A stretch of 64,000 nucleotides of DNA from Hymenoscyphus infarciens (Eukaryota > Ascomycota > Leotiomycetes > Helotiales > Helotiaceae): NCBI GenBank assembly GCA_001414345.1, contig LLCB01000103.1, positions 112,196 to 176,195 on the forward strand, read 5' to 3'. Made by a program: the position numbers and the translations under genes. Shown here in pieces: positions 1 through 11,220 of the stretch (within the stretch, counting starts at the first letter, position 1; the number at the start of each line of letters is the position of its first letter). The notes beneath the pieces were generated by a model. That model saw only the letters and a program-made list of their open reading frames with translations. It was not told the origin of the DNA and searched no databases.

Positions 1-1026
1 ATACTTTAGCTAGGAGATAATTACTATAAACGCGTCTATCTACGTCTTTCCTTCTAACGACGGGCTATATAGCTAAAGCTCTCGATGCTATTAGAGGAAG
101 AGACCCTTAAGAATCGATTATAATTATCTACTTATCGATGCGGTGTGTGGTTATGGTTTTATTTCTAAAAAATCGATTTGGTCGCGCGGAGATATTCGCC
201 CTTGGAAAACTTGGTTTTCACCTCGTCTGCCAAGCCTTTGCTTGTCTACGTAATTGGCCCACTTAACCAAAATCATCCTTCCGAGCCGCTATCCTATATA
301 CTTCATAATATAAAAAAGGTCGCGTAGACCTCTTCGGGACGAGGCTACGGCACAGATTTAGTTTCTTGCTTTCAACTAGCTTGTTTCATACAAGTGTATA
401 TCTACCGCGGCGGGATATGCGGCTTACTCGATAATTGTTAGCTTATACGCTACTATATTTCTGGCCCCTAATGTTTGGTTAGCATACTCGCATTACTGAT
501 AGCTTACTAAGTAATTGATGGTTTACTCTTTTCTGGCCCCCAATCTTTTTCCTGGTTTACCCGTGAATTAATAGCTTACTGGTCACTAGTATTGTCTTAG
601 CGTTGAAAAATTTACTATTATAGCAAGTGGAGACAAAGATTAGTTCCTTCTTTTATTATTCTCATACTATATTACTCGCATTGTTCTATTAGATAACCGA
701 CATTACACTTTGCTTAAGACTTTTGCGGTGTATATAATATAACTTACTATCTAAATATCAGAGTATAATAGTCTACCTAATAGACAATAGACTAATAAAA
801 CTTCACACATCATTATCCTAGCGTAGAGAATTCTTATAACAACTTTAACTCTGAATTCAAACTATACCCAAGACTTCGTATCCAATGTTCTTCAATAAAT
901 GTCAAATAAATTCCATCCCCTTTAATAACAACCTTCTCTAATTCCCGTCTCCCTCTCTTATCTAAGCAACTCTTAAGCGACGTCCTAGTCATTTACGGGA
1001 AATAAGTTGTGACGTCTCCCAAAGCT
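1..1026. other. non-coding, mildly AT-rich stretch
   Basis: I see no coding frame longer than a few dozen codons here. The first 150 bases resemble the RIP-type AT-rich DNA seen further right (many TA steps), but CpA and TpG are still present, so any mutation load is lighter. No telomeric TTAGGG repeats are visible. Confidence 0.5.
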
Positions 1027-1203
1027 TTACAAAAAACTCAAGCTACATCCATCAGCAATAAATCTCTTAACGAGTAAAGGAAGTTCGAAAAGGCTTAACC
1101 CAGTGATATAGATGGTAGCTTGCGCCACTTGATAAGCAGCAATCACATTGCCCGTCAAAAGAAGACCGCCAGCGGTAGCCCATTCCGCGATTGTGAGAAT
1201 CAT
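1027..1203 (-). CDS. possible small hydrophobic protein or exon (58 aa)
   Basis: The minus strand from the ATG at 1203 reads through 58 codons to a TAA at 1027. The peptide starts MILTIAEWATAGG and is strongly hydrophobic, with two likely membrane-spanning stretches (about residues 10-25 and 28-45), and ends with a charged loop. This composition is less random-looking than other short frames nearby. It could be a stand-alone small membrane protein, a surviving exon of a decayed transporter, or chance. I do not recognise a family and no splice partner is evident on either side. Confidence 0.2.
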   Translation of the reverse strand: MILTIAEWATAGGLLLTGNVIAAYQVAQATIYITGLSLFELPLLVKRFIADGCSLSFL

Positions 1204-2286
1204 GGTGACGTTGTGGTAGAATTTGGACTTTGCTGGTTGAACACTTAGTACAAGTGTTGCCCACGAAAAGGGAAATCGTTGGGCGAGTTACCCGAGAAGT
1301 TTGGTGAGAGGAGTGAACTTTTGAAGTTTGGTGTTTGGTGTTTAGATAGATTGGGTGTTTTGATATGCTTCATAGAGAGGGAAAAGTGGACTTTTATAGA
1401 TCATAGTCACCGCCGCTAAGAGGTAGTTCAGCTATCATATCGGCGAACAAAGAATGCCCTGCCATTACTGTCCCGTTCCAACGATCAGGAAAAGATTTCT
1501 TTTTATGGGATAAAAATCACGCCATCTTCTGGGAGCTGTGAAGGATATCATTGAAACGTGGAATTTGCCGGGGGCGGTGTAATATTTCGAGGAAAGTTGC
1601 AAGCTCGTCAGGCGAATCGTCGAGAGAGACGGGTGGTTTCGGTGTCCGAAGAACAGAAGGCCCAAACCTCCTAGAAGCTGGGAGGAAAGACTATGAGGGA
1701 ACTATATTGTTGACATGCGTTCGCTTAAATACTGCGATTAAACATTTGGGGGAATTTTGAGAAGCAGAGATGTTGAGATGCCTTTGTATATCAGAACCGG
1801 GAGCAGTCTTAAGAGTTTACCGAGCCCCTTTTGTTCGATCAAGATGACGGCCGAAATATTTTGCCCAGGGATATCGGCCTGCTTACGCTGTGCCAACTTT
1901 TGCTCTGAGGACACTGGAATAAAACAACGCTCGCCTAACCATCCGGGAAAATCGCTCACCTAGCTCATGCCACATAAAAGCATAAATTCAACGAATGCTT
2001 AAATCACCAAACATGATTGGATCATACAATATGTTCTGAAGGGCCTCTCCCTCGACGCAAGTTGATAAATATAGGAAACCGAAACCGGTGATGTCAACGG
2101 CGTTGTAAAAGAGGGTTGACGTTACAATCACAAGGCAGATTTTATCTCAGGCTACGTTTGACATGATATAAACAGAAGAAAAGTGGCTGCCCTTGGCAAA
2201 CAATGGAGCTGAAATTTCTTGACCGTGTCTATGAAGTAGGTACCAGGGTATCATTTGAAGTTTTGGAAAATGATATTATTCCCTCT
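1204..2286. other. intergenic, nothing recognised
   Basis: Mixed-composition sequence between the small minus-strand frame and the 3' end of the kinase gene. Short open frames occur on both strands (for example around 1551-1760 and 1738-1959), but none shows a familiar motif or splice structure. Confidence 0.4.
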
Positions 2287-3589
2287 TTACACGAAGGTTT
2301 GAAAATAAGGATGTTTCAATGCCTCCAGCGCCGTCGGTCTTTCGGTATGATCAACAACCAGCAAGAACTCAATAAAGTCAATGAGATCTGGTGATACTTT
2401 TGGATCTCTCAATTTTTGAAGTTCTTGGCGCAGTGTTCCAAGTTTGATATACTGGCTTTCTACCTTGGTGTCGGGATCAACGTAGGTGCCATCAAGATGG
2501 TCTGCAACCAGGAATTCCATCTGGAAATCTTCATTTTCGATCGGTGGCCCAATCTTTCCAACAAGTCTCTGGATTTTGGCGATGCACCAAGCCTCTGTGA
2601 GATCGTCTACAACTTTGTCGCCTGCTCCAAAAATTGCAGGTGGGAGTAACCAGTCTGCCAACTTGGAAAATGTTAGTGAAAGCCGTTCAAGAAAGCAGAT
2701 TCGACCATCATCTCACCGTAACACCAACTGACCAGACATCTGAAGAAGGCCAACACCCAAGACCACGCCATACTTCTGGAGCACGGGTTGCGAGACTTTG
2801 TAAACGAATCTTGTCATATCCTTGGGTGATCACTAGGGATTTTAAAAGTTGATCTTCAAAAATGGACTTCAAACTTACTTTGTCCGAGATCGCCGACCTT
2901 GACCACCGGCGATGCCCCCTCGATATTGGAAAGGAAGATATTGTTGGGGTTGATGTCTATTCTGTGAGGAAACTTTCAACAAAACAGTCGAAATGCTCAC
3001 CACAGTGTATCGCCTTGTATTTCTCAATCGCAACAAGACCTTCAAGAATTGACTTGGCAACGATTTTGGGGAGGTCTGAATTCTCCCGAAATTTGATAGA
3101 AGGGACAGACCGTAAATCGCGATCCATCCATTCAAAAACCATACACGGGATTTCTTCGTCGGGGGGGGATATATTGCCACTTGTATTATTTACAGACATT
3201 GGTCCGATGGTATCAATGTGGCGCCTAATATAAGGAGATAACTGAACATCAGGGAGTGTATAGTTGCCGAATTCGCGTCTGAGTGCTGTCCTTCTCACAT
3301 CTTGCTCCGTCTTCACGACAACACTGCTTATATCTTAGCACGCCATATTTTTGTCTCCAGGGGTTGGGGGGGGGGATGGGGGTTGAGCTTGCAAGTTTGA
3401 TTTCCCGGTTGCCCCTGTAGGTTGTGCTTTAAACACTTCTGAGGATTTTAATGCTTCAACGAGTCGATATGCTCCGTTTCGTCCCTTGAGGACTTGTCCA
3501 ATTTTGAGTACCATCTTGAAACCTAATAGTCCATGGATCGAGTTGGAGATACTTGGCAAGTTATTCCACTGTATTTGGGAGGTAAACAT
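2287..3589 (-). CDS. atypical serine/threonine protein kinase-like protein (5 exons, 358 aa)
   Basis: Exons on the minus strand: 3589-3393, 3323-3001, 2956-2879, 2820-2717, 2661-2287; total 1077 nt in one frame. Kinase landmarks appear in order: a glycine-rich-like loop GQVLKGRNGAYRLV (residues 31-44), VVVK with the ATP-anchoring Lys70, a catalytic loop HCDINPNN (172-179) keeping Asp174, a metal-binding GDLG (195-198) instead of DFG, TRAPEVW (211-217), and a C-lobe end RPTALEALKHPYF. Introns are 44-69 nt; the first begins with GC rather than GT (GC-AG), the others are GT-AG. The start is the first Met of the open frame and is uncertain; Met26 is an alternative. The small size and HCD/DLG pattern resemble poorly characterised fungal kinase-like families. 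The gene ends about 110 bases before the RIP block yet appears unbroken. Substrate unknown. Confidence 0.8.
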
Positions 3590-5014
3590 ATATGTTGGAA
3601 ATTGCGTTAGTGGTTGGGGACAGAAAACAGGTGGAGCCTTGTGGTCACGTGTCGTCGTTTCTTAGGCGCGTTCGAGTTTTAAGTAAACTCAGACCACTAT
3701 CCACCGCTCTCTATCCACCAATTATAACCCTCCCTCTAAAAAGCCGCTCTAAGGTCTAAGAGACTTTAGTCTTTAGTTTTTTTTAATAAGACTACTAATT
3801 ATAGTCTAATTAGAGACTTTATTTTTAATCTCTTTATTTTCTCTACTAATAATACTTTACTAAGCTTATTATTTATATTTTAAATAGAATATAAGAAGAC
3901 CTTTCTAGTAAACTAATTATAAGCTTAATAGCGTTTGAATTAGTAATAATAAACTTTTATAAAATAGACTCGAAGTTAAAATACTTAGAAATATTAGATA
4001 TAAGAGTTTTTACTTTCTTTTAAGCTTTATCTACTTAAATACTTCCTTGTTAAACTATTATATATTCTAGTATATTATATAGTTGATTTAAAGCGTTCTT
4101 TTAAATCTACTTTTATTTTTATAACTCTTAATTTAACTATAATATATCTCTTTTAAATAAAAAGTCTTATTTACTTAAAACGTCTATTATTCTACTCTTT
4201 TATATACTTTTTAACTATCTTCTTAAATAAAAGAAATTCTTTATATATTAGTATTTAGATATTTATTCTAGCTTATCTAGCTTTTCTAGTCTTAGTAGAA
4301 AGTATAGCTATTAAATACTTTTAAAAAAGCAAATTCGTAATTTATTACGTATTACTCTAGAATTTAAGACTTACTTTCTAACTCTTCTAGTTTCTTTAAA
4401 AAGTACTTAATACTCTTATAGAAAGTTTTACTTATAATAATAAATTAGTTAAGTTTTTATCTAAGCTATATATTTTATTATCTAGAGTTATAATTATTAA
4501 ATTATATTCTTTTAAAGTTAAAGACTTAATATTATACTTATTATTCTTAGTAAAAAAACTTACTAAAGTCTCTTAGACTTTAGAATAAAGATATTAGCTA
4601 AGATAGAGATTATAAAAGTATCTAAGCTTAATCGAGAAGTCTAAGTTCTAAGATAAGTTCTAAAAAGACTTCTTTACTTTAATATAATAAAAAACACTAC
4701 TAGAAAATAGCTTAGTATTTAAAGCTAGCTTTTATAAATTAATCTTATATTACTATAGATTAGTATATATCTCTTAAATCTATAATACTTAAAATTAGTT
4801 TAAAACCTAGTTTTTTAGAATATCTTATAAACTTAAAAAACGAGATAACTATATAATAGCTAGCTATTTTAAATAACCGAGGCTATAGTTAAGCTCTAGA
4901 ATATATTATAAGCTCTTTATTTTATTATTATAGTCTATATTAGAAGAGTTTTAGTCTTAAAACTAGTTATATATATTTAGTACTTCGTTTATAGTATTTA
5001 AACTTCTATATATA

Positions 5015-5019
5015 TCTAC
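5015..5019. repeat. target-site duplication of the LTR element, left copy (TCTAC)
   Basis: TCTAC directly precedes the left LTR and recurs at 11216-11220 directly after the right LTR. Five-base duplications are usual for LTR-retrotransposon integrases. Confidence 0.85.
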
Positions 5020-5191
5020 TGTTAGTATGACTTATAGTTATAAAAGCGATGTAAAAAGAGTTGTATTATCGTTCGTATATACCGAGTAAAGCTAGCTACG
5101 ATGCCTACTTAAGTAGCCTCTAAGCAAGTGTACGTATACCTACGTATACTAATCCGAATCGCTATTTATCTCTTAAATATATATACCGACA
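5020..5191 (+). repeat. left LTR (172 bp)
   Basis: Aligns without gaps to 11044-11215: 158 of 172 positions identical, and the 14 differences are all transitions (C/T or G/A). It starts TGTTAG and ends CCGACA, the expected TG...CA termini. Confidence 0.92.
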
Positions 5192-8100
5192 CTAGTACTT
5201 CTTTAAAATAATAGAAGTTACTTAAAACTATTAAAAATCATATATCTGATCTAACTAATTAGAGCTCTCTATTCTCTGTCCTCGACTAATAAGAAGGCTC
5301 TATTTTAGTCTCTTATTATCCCTTATTTCGTTCTACCTACTCTATAAGGTTGATGTCTAGCTTATTAGTATCGATTAACTTTTGTAGGGTATTATAGTAA
5401 CTCTTTTTAGTTATAGTATTTATAGAATTACTCTTACTATTAATCTATTTAATCTTATTAATCTCTCTTAATTCGTACGCTTCTCGTAGATATATAACGT
5501 TAATTATTAGTTACTTCTCCTTAGTTGTATCTAATTTAGTTATATATTTATAAATAGACTTCGAATTAGTATACGCTATAAGTAGTACCTTAAATCCTAA
5601 GATGCTTTTAAAAGTCGATTTTATTAAAGCTACGATGTTAAGTCTAGAGCTTATTATATATAATTCTAATGTTAAAATATTATAGGTAACTCTCTTATAT
5701 TTAGTAGAAGACTAATATAAGATATTAGTATTATTATCTTTGTTTATAAGAGTAATAACGTAACCGATTTATAACGATAAGTTCTTATTATTAGTAAATA
5801 ATCTATTAGTAAAAGCGTATAACTTTAGAGAAGATTTATTTAATTTAATGAATTTAAGTCCTCTTAAGAGATTATTGATTTGTTATTAAATTCGCTTATT
5901 AAGGAGTAAAATATCGTTATCTTAAGAATTAATAGTTTAGGCGGTATATAATAAGTTAAAAGTAGTCTTAGGCTAGGATATTATAGCTAAGTATACCTCT
6001 CTAATATATTATATAATATATTAATCTTTAGTATCTACTATATATAATATCTCTTTTATATTAGATATCTTAGATAAGACCTTTTATACTAAATCTAAGT
6101 GTTTTATATAATCCTAAGTAAGAGATATAGAGCTGTTATAATACTTAGTAATTAGCTCTCTATTAAATTTAATTAGATAGTTAATAGTAAGCTCTTCTCT
6201 CTCCTTAGATATAAATCCGGCTTCGTTAATAGTAAGCTCTTCTTTATTAGTAAAAGCGTTATTAGTAAGTATAAGAGTATTATTAGTTTAAAGGCCTACT
6301 ATATTAAAAGGGGTATCTAACTTTACTTACTTATTATACTAGTATAATTTAGTATATAAAAGACAAGGGTTGAAAGTTAACTATTCTATTATAAGCCTTA
6401 TAATATAGTGTTTATGGTATGTTATAAACTAGTAATTACTAGCTTTTGGAATACTATATAGTAGTCTAATTATTTTAAAGAATATATCTACTTATTAAGA
6501 ATAACCTTTAAGAGGGTGTATAAAGAATTTCTAATTTAAGTTAGTTAATAATTATATATATACTTATATAATATCTTAAATAAATACTTATAAGCTTAGA
6601 AGTATTATAATAAGTATAAGAATTATTCTCTAGCTTACTCTCTAAATAGTAGGCGCTTAGGTAAGTACTAGTAATTTCCTAGTATTATTATATACTTAGA
6701 TAACTAATCTTAACTTTGTAAAAGTAAGTGTTATATCTTTAAATTTAATGTTATTTATAAAGCGTAATCTAAATATTCTAGTATTAGGAGGTAATTCCTT
6801 CTAGGTAATAATCTTAAAAACACTATAATTAGTTAATCTATTAATCTCCTTTTATTATAATTTAATATATATTATACTATTATTAGCTATAAAGACTTTA
6901 ATATTATAAGGTTTACTTAAATTAGTAAGAAAGGTTTTAATATTCTTAAGAGTAATATAGTCGATATTATTAATAAGAGTATCTAACTACTAGAATAATA
7001 CTTTAATATTACTTAGAGGCCTTAGATACTTTTAAGGCTGTCTATGTCTACGCTTTTAGAGAGGTTCTAGTATAGTTTCTAGAACATCGGTGTTTTAGTA
7101 GATTTATAACTATCGAAGTCGGTATTAGAGAGAAAGTGAATGTTATTTAACATCTTATCTACTCTATTACTTAAAAGTTCTCTCTTTTTTATAGGGTTAT
7201 AGTGTTGTTTTAGATAGTGTTATACTAGAAACTTCCTTAGTTGCTAGTACTGTTTTAGAAGTTTTAGAAGTTTTAATAAAGTATAGCTTTATAACTATAG
7301 ATTAAAACTTTATAGGACTACTTAGTAGTACTATAATATAGTCCTTATTCTCGATTCCTTAAAGGATAAAGAGTCTTATCTAAGACTTTATATACTCTCT
7401 CTATACTAAAACGTTTAAATTTAAGAGTAAGTTCTTAACTTAGTTAATTAGTCTATTTTATATATTAAGAGCTTCTTTAACTTAATAGGATATAATCTAC
7501 TTTTATACCTCTTAAGTAGCCTTTTTATAGGTCTTAGATCTTGTGGAAATCGGTTATAAAGGTATATTAGTTGCGGTTATTCGAGTATATACTCTATATA
7601 CTAATAGAGTAGAGACTAGTCTATTTAGGCCTACTATATCGTTGATTACTTTAAAGGCTATTTAAAGTGTTAAACTTTGTAAGAGATGTGGCTCTTGTTT
7701 ATATATAATATTATATACCTGTTAAATCGGTCTATAGTAACGTTCTATTATACTAATTAAATTATATGTCTTAACTAGTATAGTTTTTACTATAGTACTT
7801 ATTCTAGTAGCGGAGTATATAAAGTTCTTTCTAATAAAGTTTGTCCTAGTATTTGTAATAATATAATTAGAGAGTCTAAAATATATATTAATCTAATATC
7901 TTTAGAAAACCTCTTATATAGTTGTTGCTTTTATATCTAGTAAAAAGTTATCTGCTTAATACTTTATTACTTTATCTGTATAGTATAAGACTACCTACTT
8001 ATTAAGGAAGAAAGTATTAATTAAAACATTGTAATTAAATTTAAGGTTATTATAAAAGGTGAACTTAAATTAGCTAGGCGAACTTCTATGCTTTTAATAG

Positions 8101-11043
8101 TATTTATAAAATTTAGTAAGATATTAAAGGATGTCTTAGTTAATATAATACTTGACTTTTTCTAGTATATGTTATAATCTTAGTACTAATAGGTAGCTAA
8201 ATTATCTATAAAGTTATTAAATATTAATATTTATAAGAAATGTTAAGTACTCTTATATAAAGTTATATATAGCTTTATCTTAGAGTAGAAAAGGGTATTT
8301 GAATTATTATATAATAGAGAATCTTTTAATCTCTATTCTCTTCTTATTCTCTTAGATAAGTACGTTTTAAAGATTATTTAAGGTAACTTTTAAGTTGTCT
8401 ATATTATTAATATAAAGGATGAAAGAGGTATTAGATTATACTATATAGAATTTAGCTTTTCTGATTAGTATATTAATTGTTATTAATTCTAAAGATAGAG
8501 TATATCTCTTACTAAACTAGATGTTAAATTAGCTTTTTATACCTTTATTAATTAGAACGCTTTTAATAAGTCTAATATATATGAGATATTAGTTATATCT
8601 TATACTTAACTTTTAAGCTATCTTAGTATTAATTATTATACTAAAAAAGTTCTCTTTTATATATCTTTTAGCTATTATTATAAACACTTCCTCTATAAAT
8701 TCGTATATAATATTAGAAGTGTTATTTAGGTTGTTTAGGTTTTATAAGATATATCTATTAATAGTGTGTTTTTATATTAAACTTATTAAATTTGTAGTAA
8801 GTTATTTAGTATTTAAATTATTAATAAATCCTATAGAAGTAATATTATAATAGATAACTTTATTATCTAAGCTAGTATCTAATAAGTAACTATCTTCTTT
8901 TAATAGAGTAATAGCTTAAAGTGTCTTTAATATCTCCTTCTCTTAAGTACTCTAAGTATATGCTATATTAGTGTTATATACCTTTCTAGTATACCTATCT
9001 TACTTACTTTTAAAGTGTTTAGAATTCTTATTAGTCTATTTAGTAAAGTAATAGTCTTACTCTTCTTAACTATAATCCTAAGATAAATGATTATCCTTTC
9101 TATATATATAATATATCCTCTTCTTCTTATATTAATCTATATTATTAAATTTATTTATATTATATTATCTACTCTTATAGAAGTGCTTCTTAGTTATTAT
9201 AGTTTCGTTTATAACTGTCTCTAGGTAGACTTTTATATAGGATTAGATTGAACTTTATAGGAGAGTAATAGTATTAGAAATCGAAGAGTCTTAGAGTAAG
9301 GTTGATATTATAATAGTATAATCTGGGACCTTTTTATATACTAAAATTAGCTTATTCGAAAACTAACTATTAGTATGAAAGTTAGTAGAGAGGGAAAATC
9401 TTAGTAAATTAAGTTTTAATAATATATTCTTAAAATACTATAATATTAATACTTTAGATACTTGAATTATCTCTTATAAATTAATGTTATTCTACTTAGA
9501 TAATTAGCCTCTTTTATAAAGTTTATCTTTGAAGTATTATTATATAGATATAGATAAAACTTTAAAAGATTAATTATTATTTATATTAAAAAGTATAGTA
9601 TAAAAGTAATTTAAAGCGTTGCCTTTTAGTATAGTAGAGAAGGTAAGAGAGTAAATCGCTGATAATACTCTACTCCTCTTATATATGTCTTTAAATATTA
9701 TGACTTTAATTATAAAGTTGTTTTCTTTTCTATTATACTTTTAATTATTCTTATATGCCTTTATAAGAGTGCCTAATATACAAGAGTAGTCTTAACCTTT
9801 TAAACTTTAAGAAGGTAATTTATCTTTAAAATATACTATATTTATTTATACTAGTAGCTTTTTACTATAATTATCTTATTATTAATTATGTTCTAAATAC
9901 TTAGAGGTATTATTAAAATCGTTACTACTAATATCTTTACTAAATTAATAGGATATAAAGAAGAAGGTCTAGTTATCTTTTAGTAGACCTAAAAGTTAGA
10001 TTAGAAGTTATACTAGATTACTTAGGTCTTTTCTTTTAGTTAGTAGGATTAAAGTCGTTAAAGGTGTCGGTTATTATAACGATGTCGGTTATTATAATAA
10101 TGTCGGTTATTATTATTATTATATAAAGGATACTTATAAAGCTTTATCTCTAGCCTTTATCTTAGATTAGGTGTTTTAAGTAATATTTTCAGCTAGAGGT
10201 TATTATTATTAGAGTTGTTATTATTATAGCTTTTGTTGTCTTTTAGCGTATTCTACTATATATTTATAATAGGATTTAAATTCTTTAGTACTAGCCTCTC
10301 TTAATACTATATCTTTTAATTCTTTGTCTAACTACTTAGTTAGGTTAACCTTAGTAGTAGTATTATATAGTGCTTAAGATATAAGTATCTTATGTCTATC
10401 TATTTTAACTTATATACCTCTTTTATAAAGTGTTTATTATAACTTAGTAGTAGTGGATCGGTGGATTTTAGTGAATTTATCTTAATTCTATTCTTTAAAG
10501 TCTACTTAAAATTCGTCTTAAAGAAGAAGGTCTTTATTCTCTCTTTTAGTATACTTCTTTTCTTATTTAGCTATAAAAATCGTCTCTTTTGTTTATATTA
10601 ACTTTAGCTTTAGTACTAGCTTTAGAGCTTCTTTTAGTACTAAAGTTAAAGCCTCTGAAGTTATTAGAATTAGTACTAGCGTATCTATTATATTATAGAT
10701 GTTATAGATGTTATAGATATTATTATTACTTAAATTAAATTTAGATGTTATTGAAAGTCTATTTATACTTTACTTAGTAAGTAAAAGAGATATTAGGTTT
10801 TAGGTAAATAGGTGTCTTAGAGAGTATAAATTGTCTTAGAGGATAATAGGAGGTTAGTATTAGTAATTAGTACTTCTTATATTAAGAAGCGTTTACTATT
10901 TATTAAAGTTATTGAATAGTAGAAGGAGTTATAATCGGAGAAGGGGAGTCTACTAGTGATATTAAGTTTACTTTTATATAAGTATACCTGTAGTAGAAAT
11001 ATATAAAGTAACTAAGTATCTGATCTATACGTCTACTAATTAG

Positions 11044-11215
11044 TATTAGTATAACTTATAGTTATAAAAGCGATGTAAAAAGAGTTATATTATCGTTTAT
11101 ATATACTAAGTAAAGCTAGCTACGATGTCTACTTAAGTAGCCTCTAAGCGAGTGTACGTGTACCTACGTATACTAATCCGAATCGCTATTTATCTCTTGA
11201 ATATATATACTAATA
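11044..11215 (+). repeat. right LTR (172 bp)
   Basis: Right copy of the direct repeat; begins TATTAG and ends CTAATA, that is, the TG...CA ends converted by G-to-A and C-to-T changes. Most of the differences from the left copy are losses of C or G in this copy; three positions are the reverse. Confidence 0.92.
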
Positions 11216-11220
11216 TCTAC
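11216..11220. repeat. target-site duplication, right copy (TCTAC)
   Basis: Matches 5015-5019 exactly and directly abuts the right LTR. Confidence 0.85.

Larger units (their letters stand above)
5020..11215 (+). mobile_element. LTR retrotransposon, 6.2 kb, inactivated by RIP
   Basis: Two 172-bp direct repeats (5020-5191 and 11044-11215) bound the element, and TCTAC flanks both ends, so both insertion edges are intact. The left LTR keeps TG...CA ends; in the right LTR these became TA...TA by transitions. All internal frames are riddled with stops. At 8511-8537 the plus strand reads TKLDVKLAF, which resembles the start of the reverse-transcriptase domain (LDVxxAF). A possible primer-binding site (TAGTACTTC, perhaps originally TGG...) begins one base after the left LTR, also favouring plus orientation. 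An 18-bp unit containing TGTCGG is repeated three times at 10065-10119. Superfamily (Ty3 or Ty1 type) is unresolved. Confidence 0.88.

Noticed and set aside
8511..8537. Assigning the LTR element to Ty1/copia from the DVKLAF motif
   Set aside because: LDVxxAF-like starts occur in both Ty1- and Ty3-type reverse transcriptases, and no downstream DD motif survives RIP clearly enough to decide.
10065..10119. Three 18-bp repeats as a CRISPR or satellite array
   Set aside because: No spacers, period equals six codons, and it lies inside the retrotransposon; probably an internal repeat of its polyprotein.
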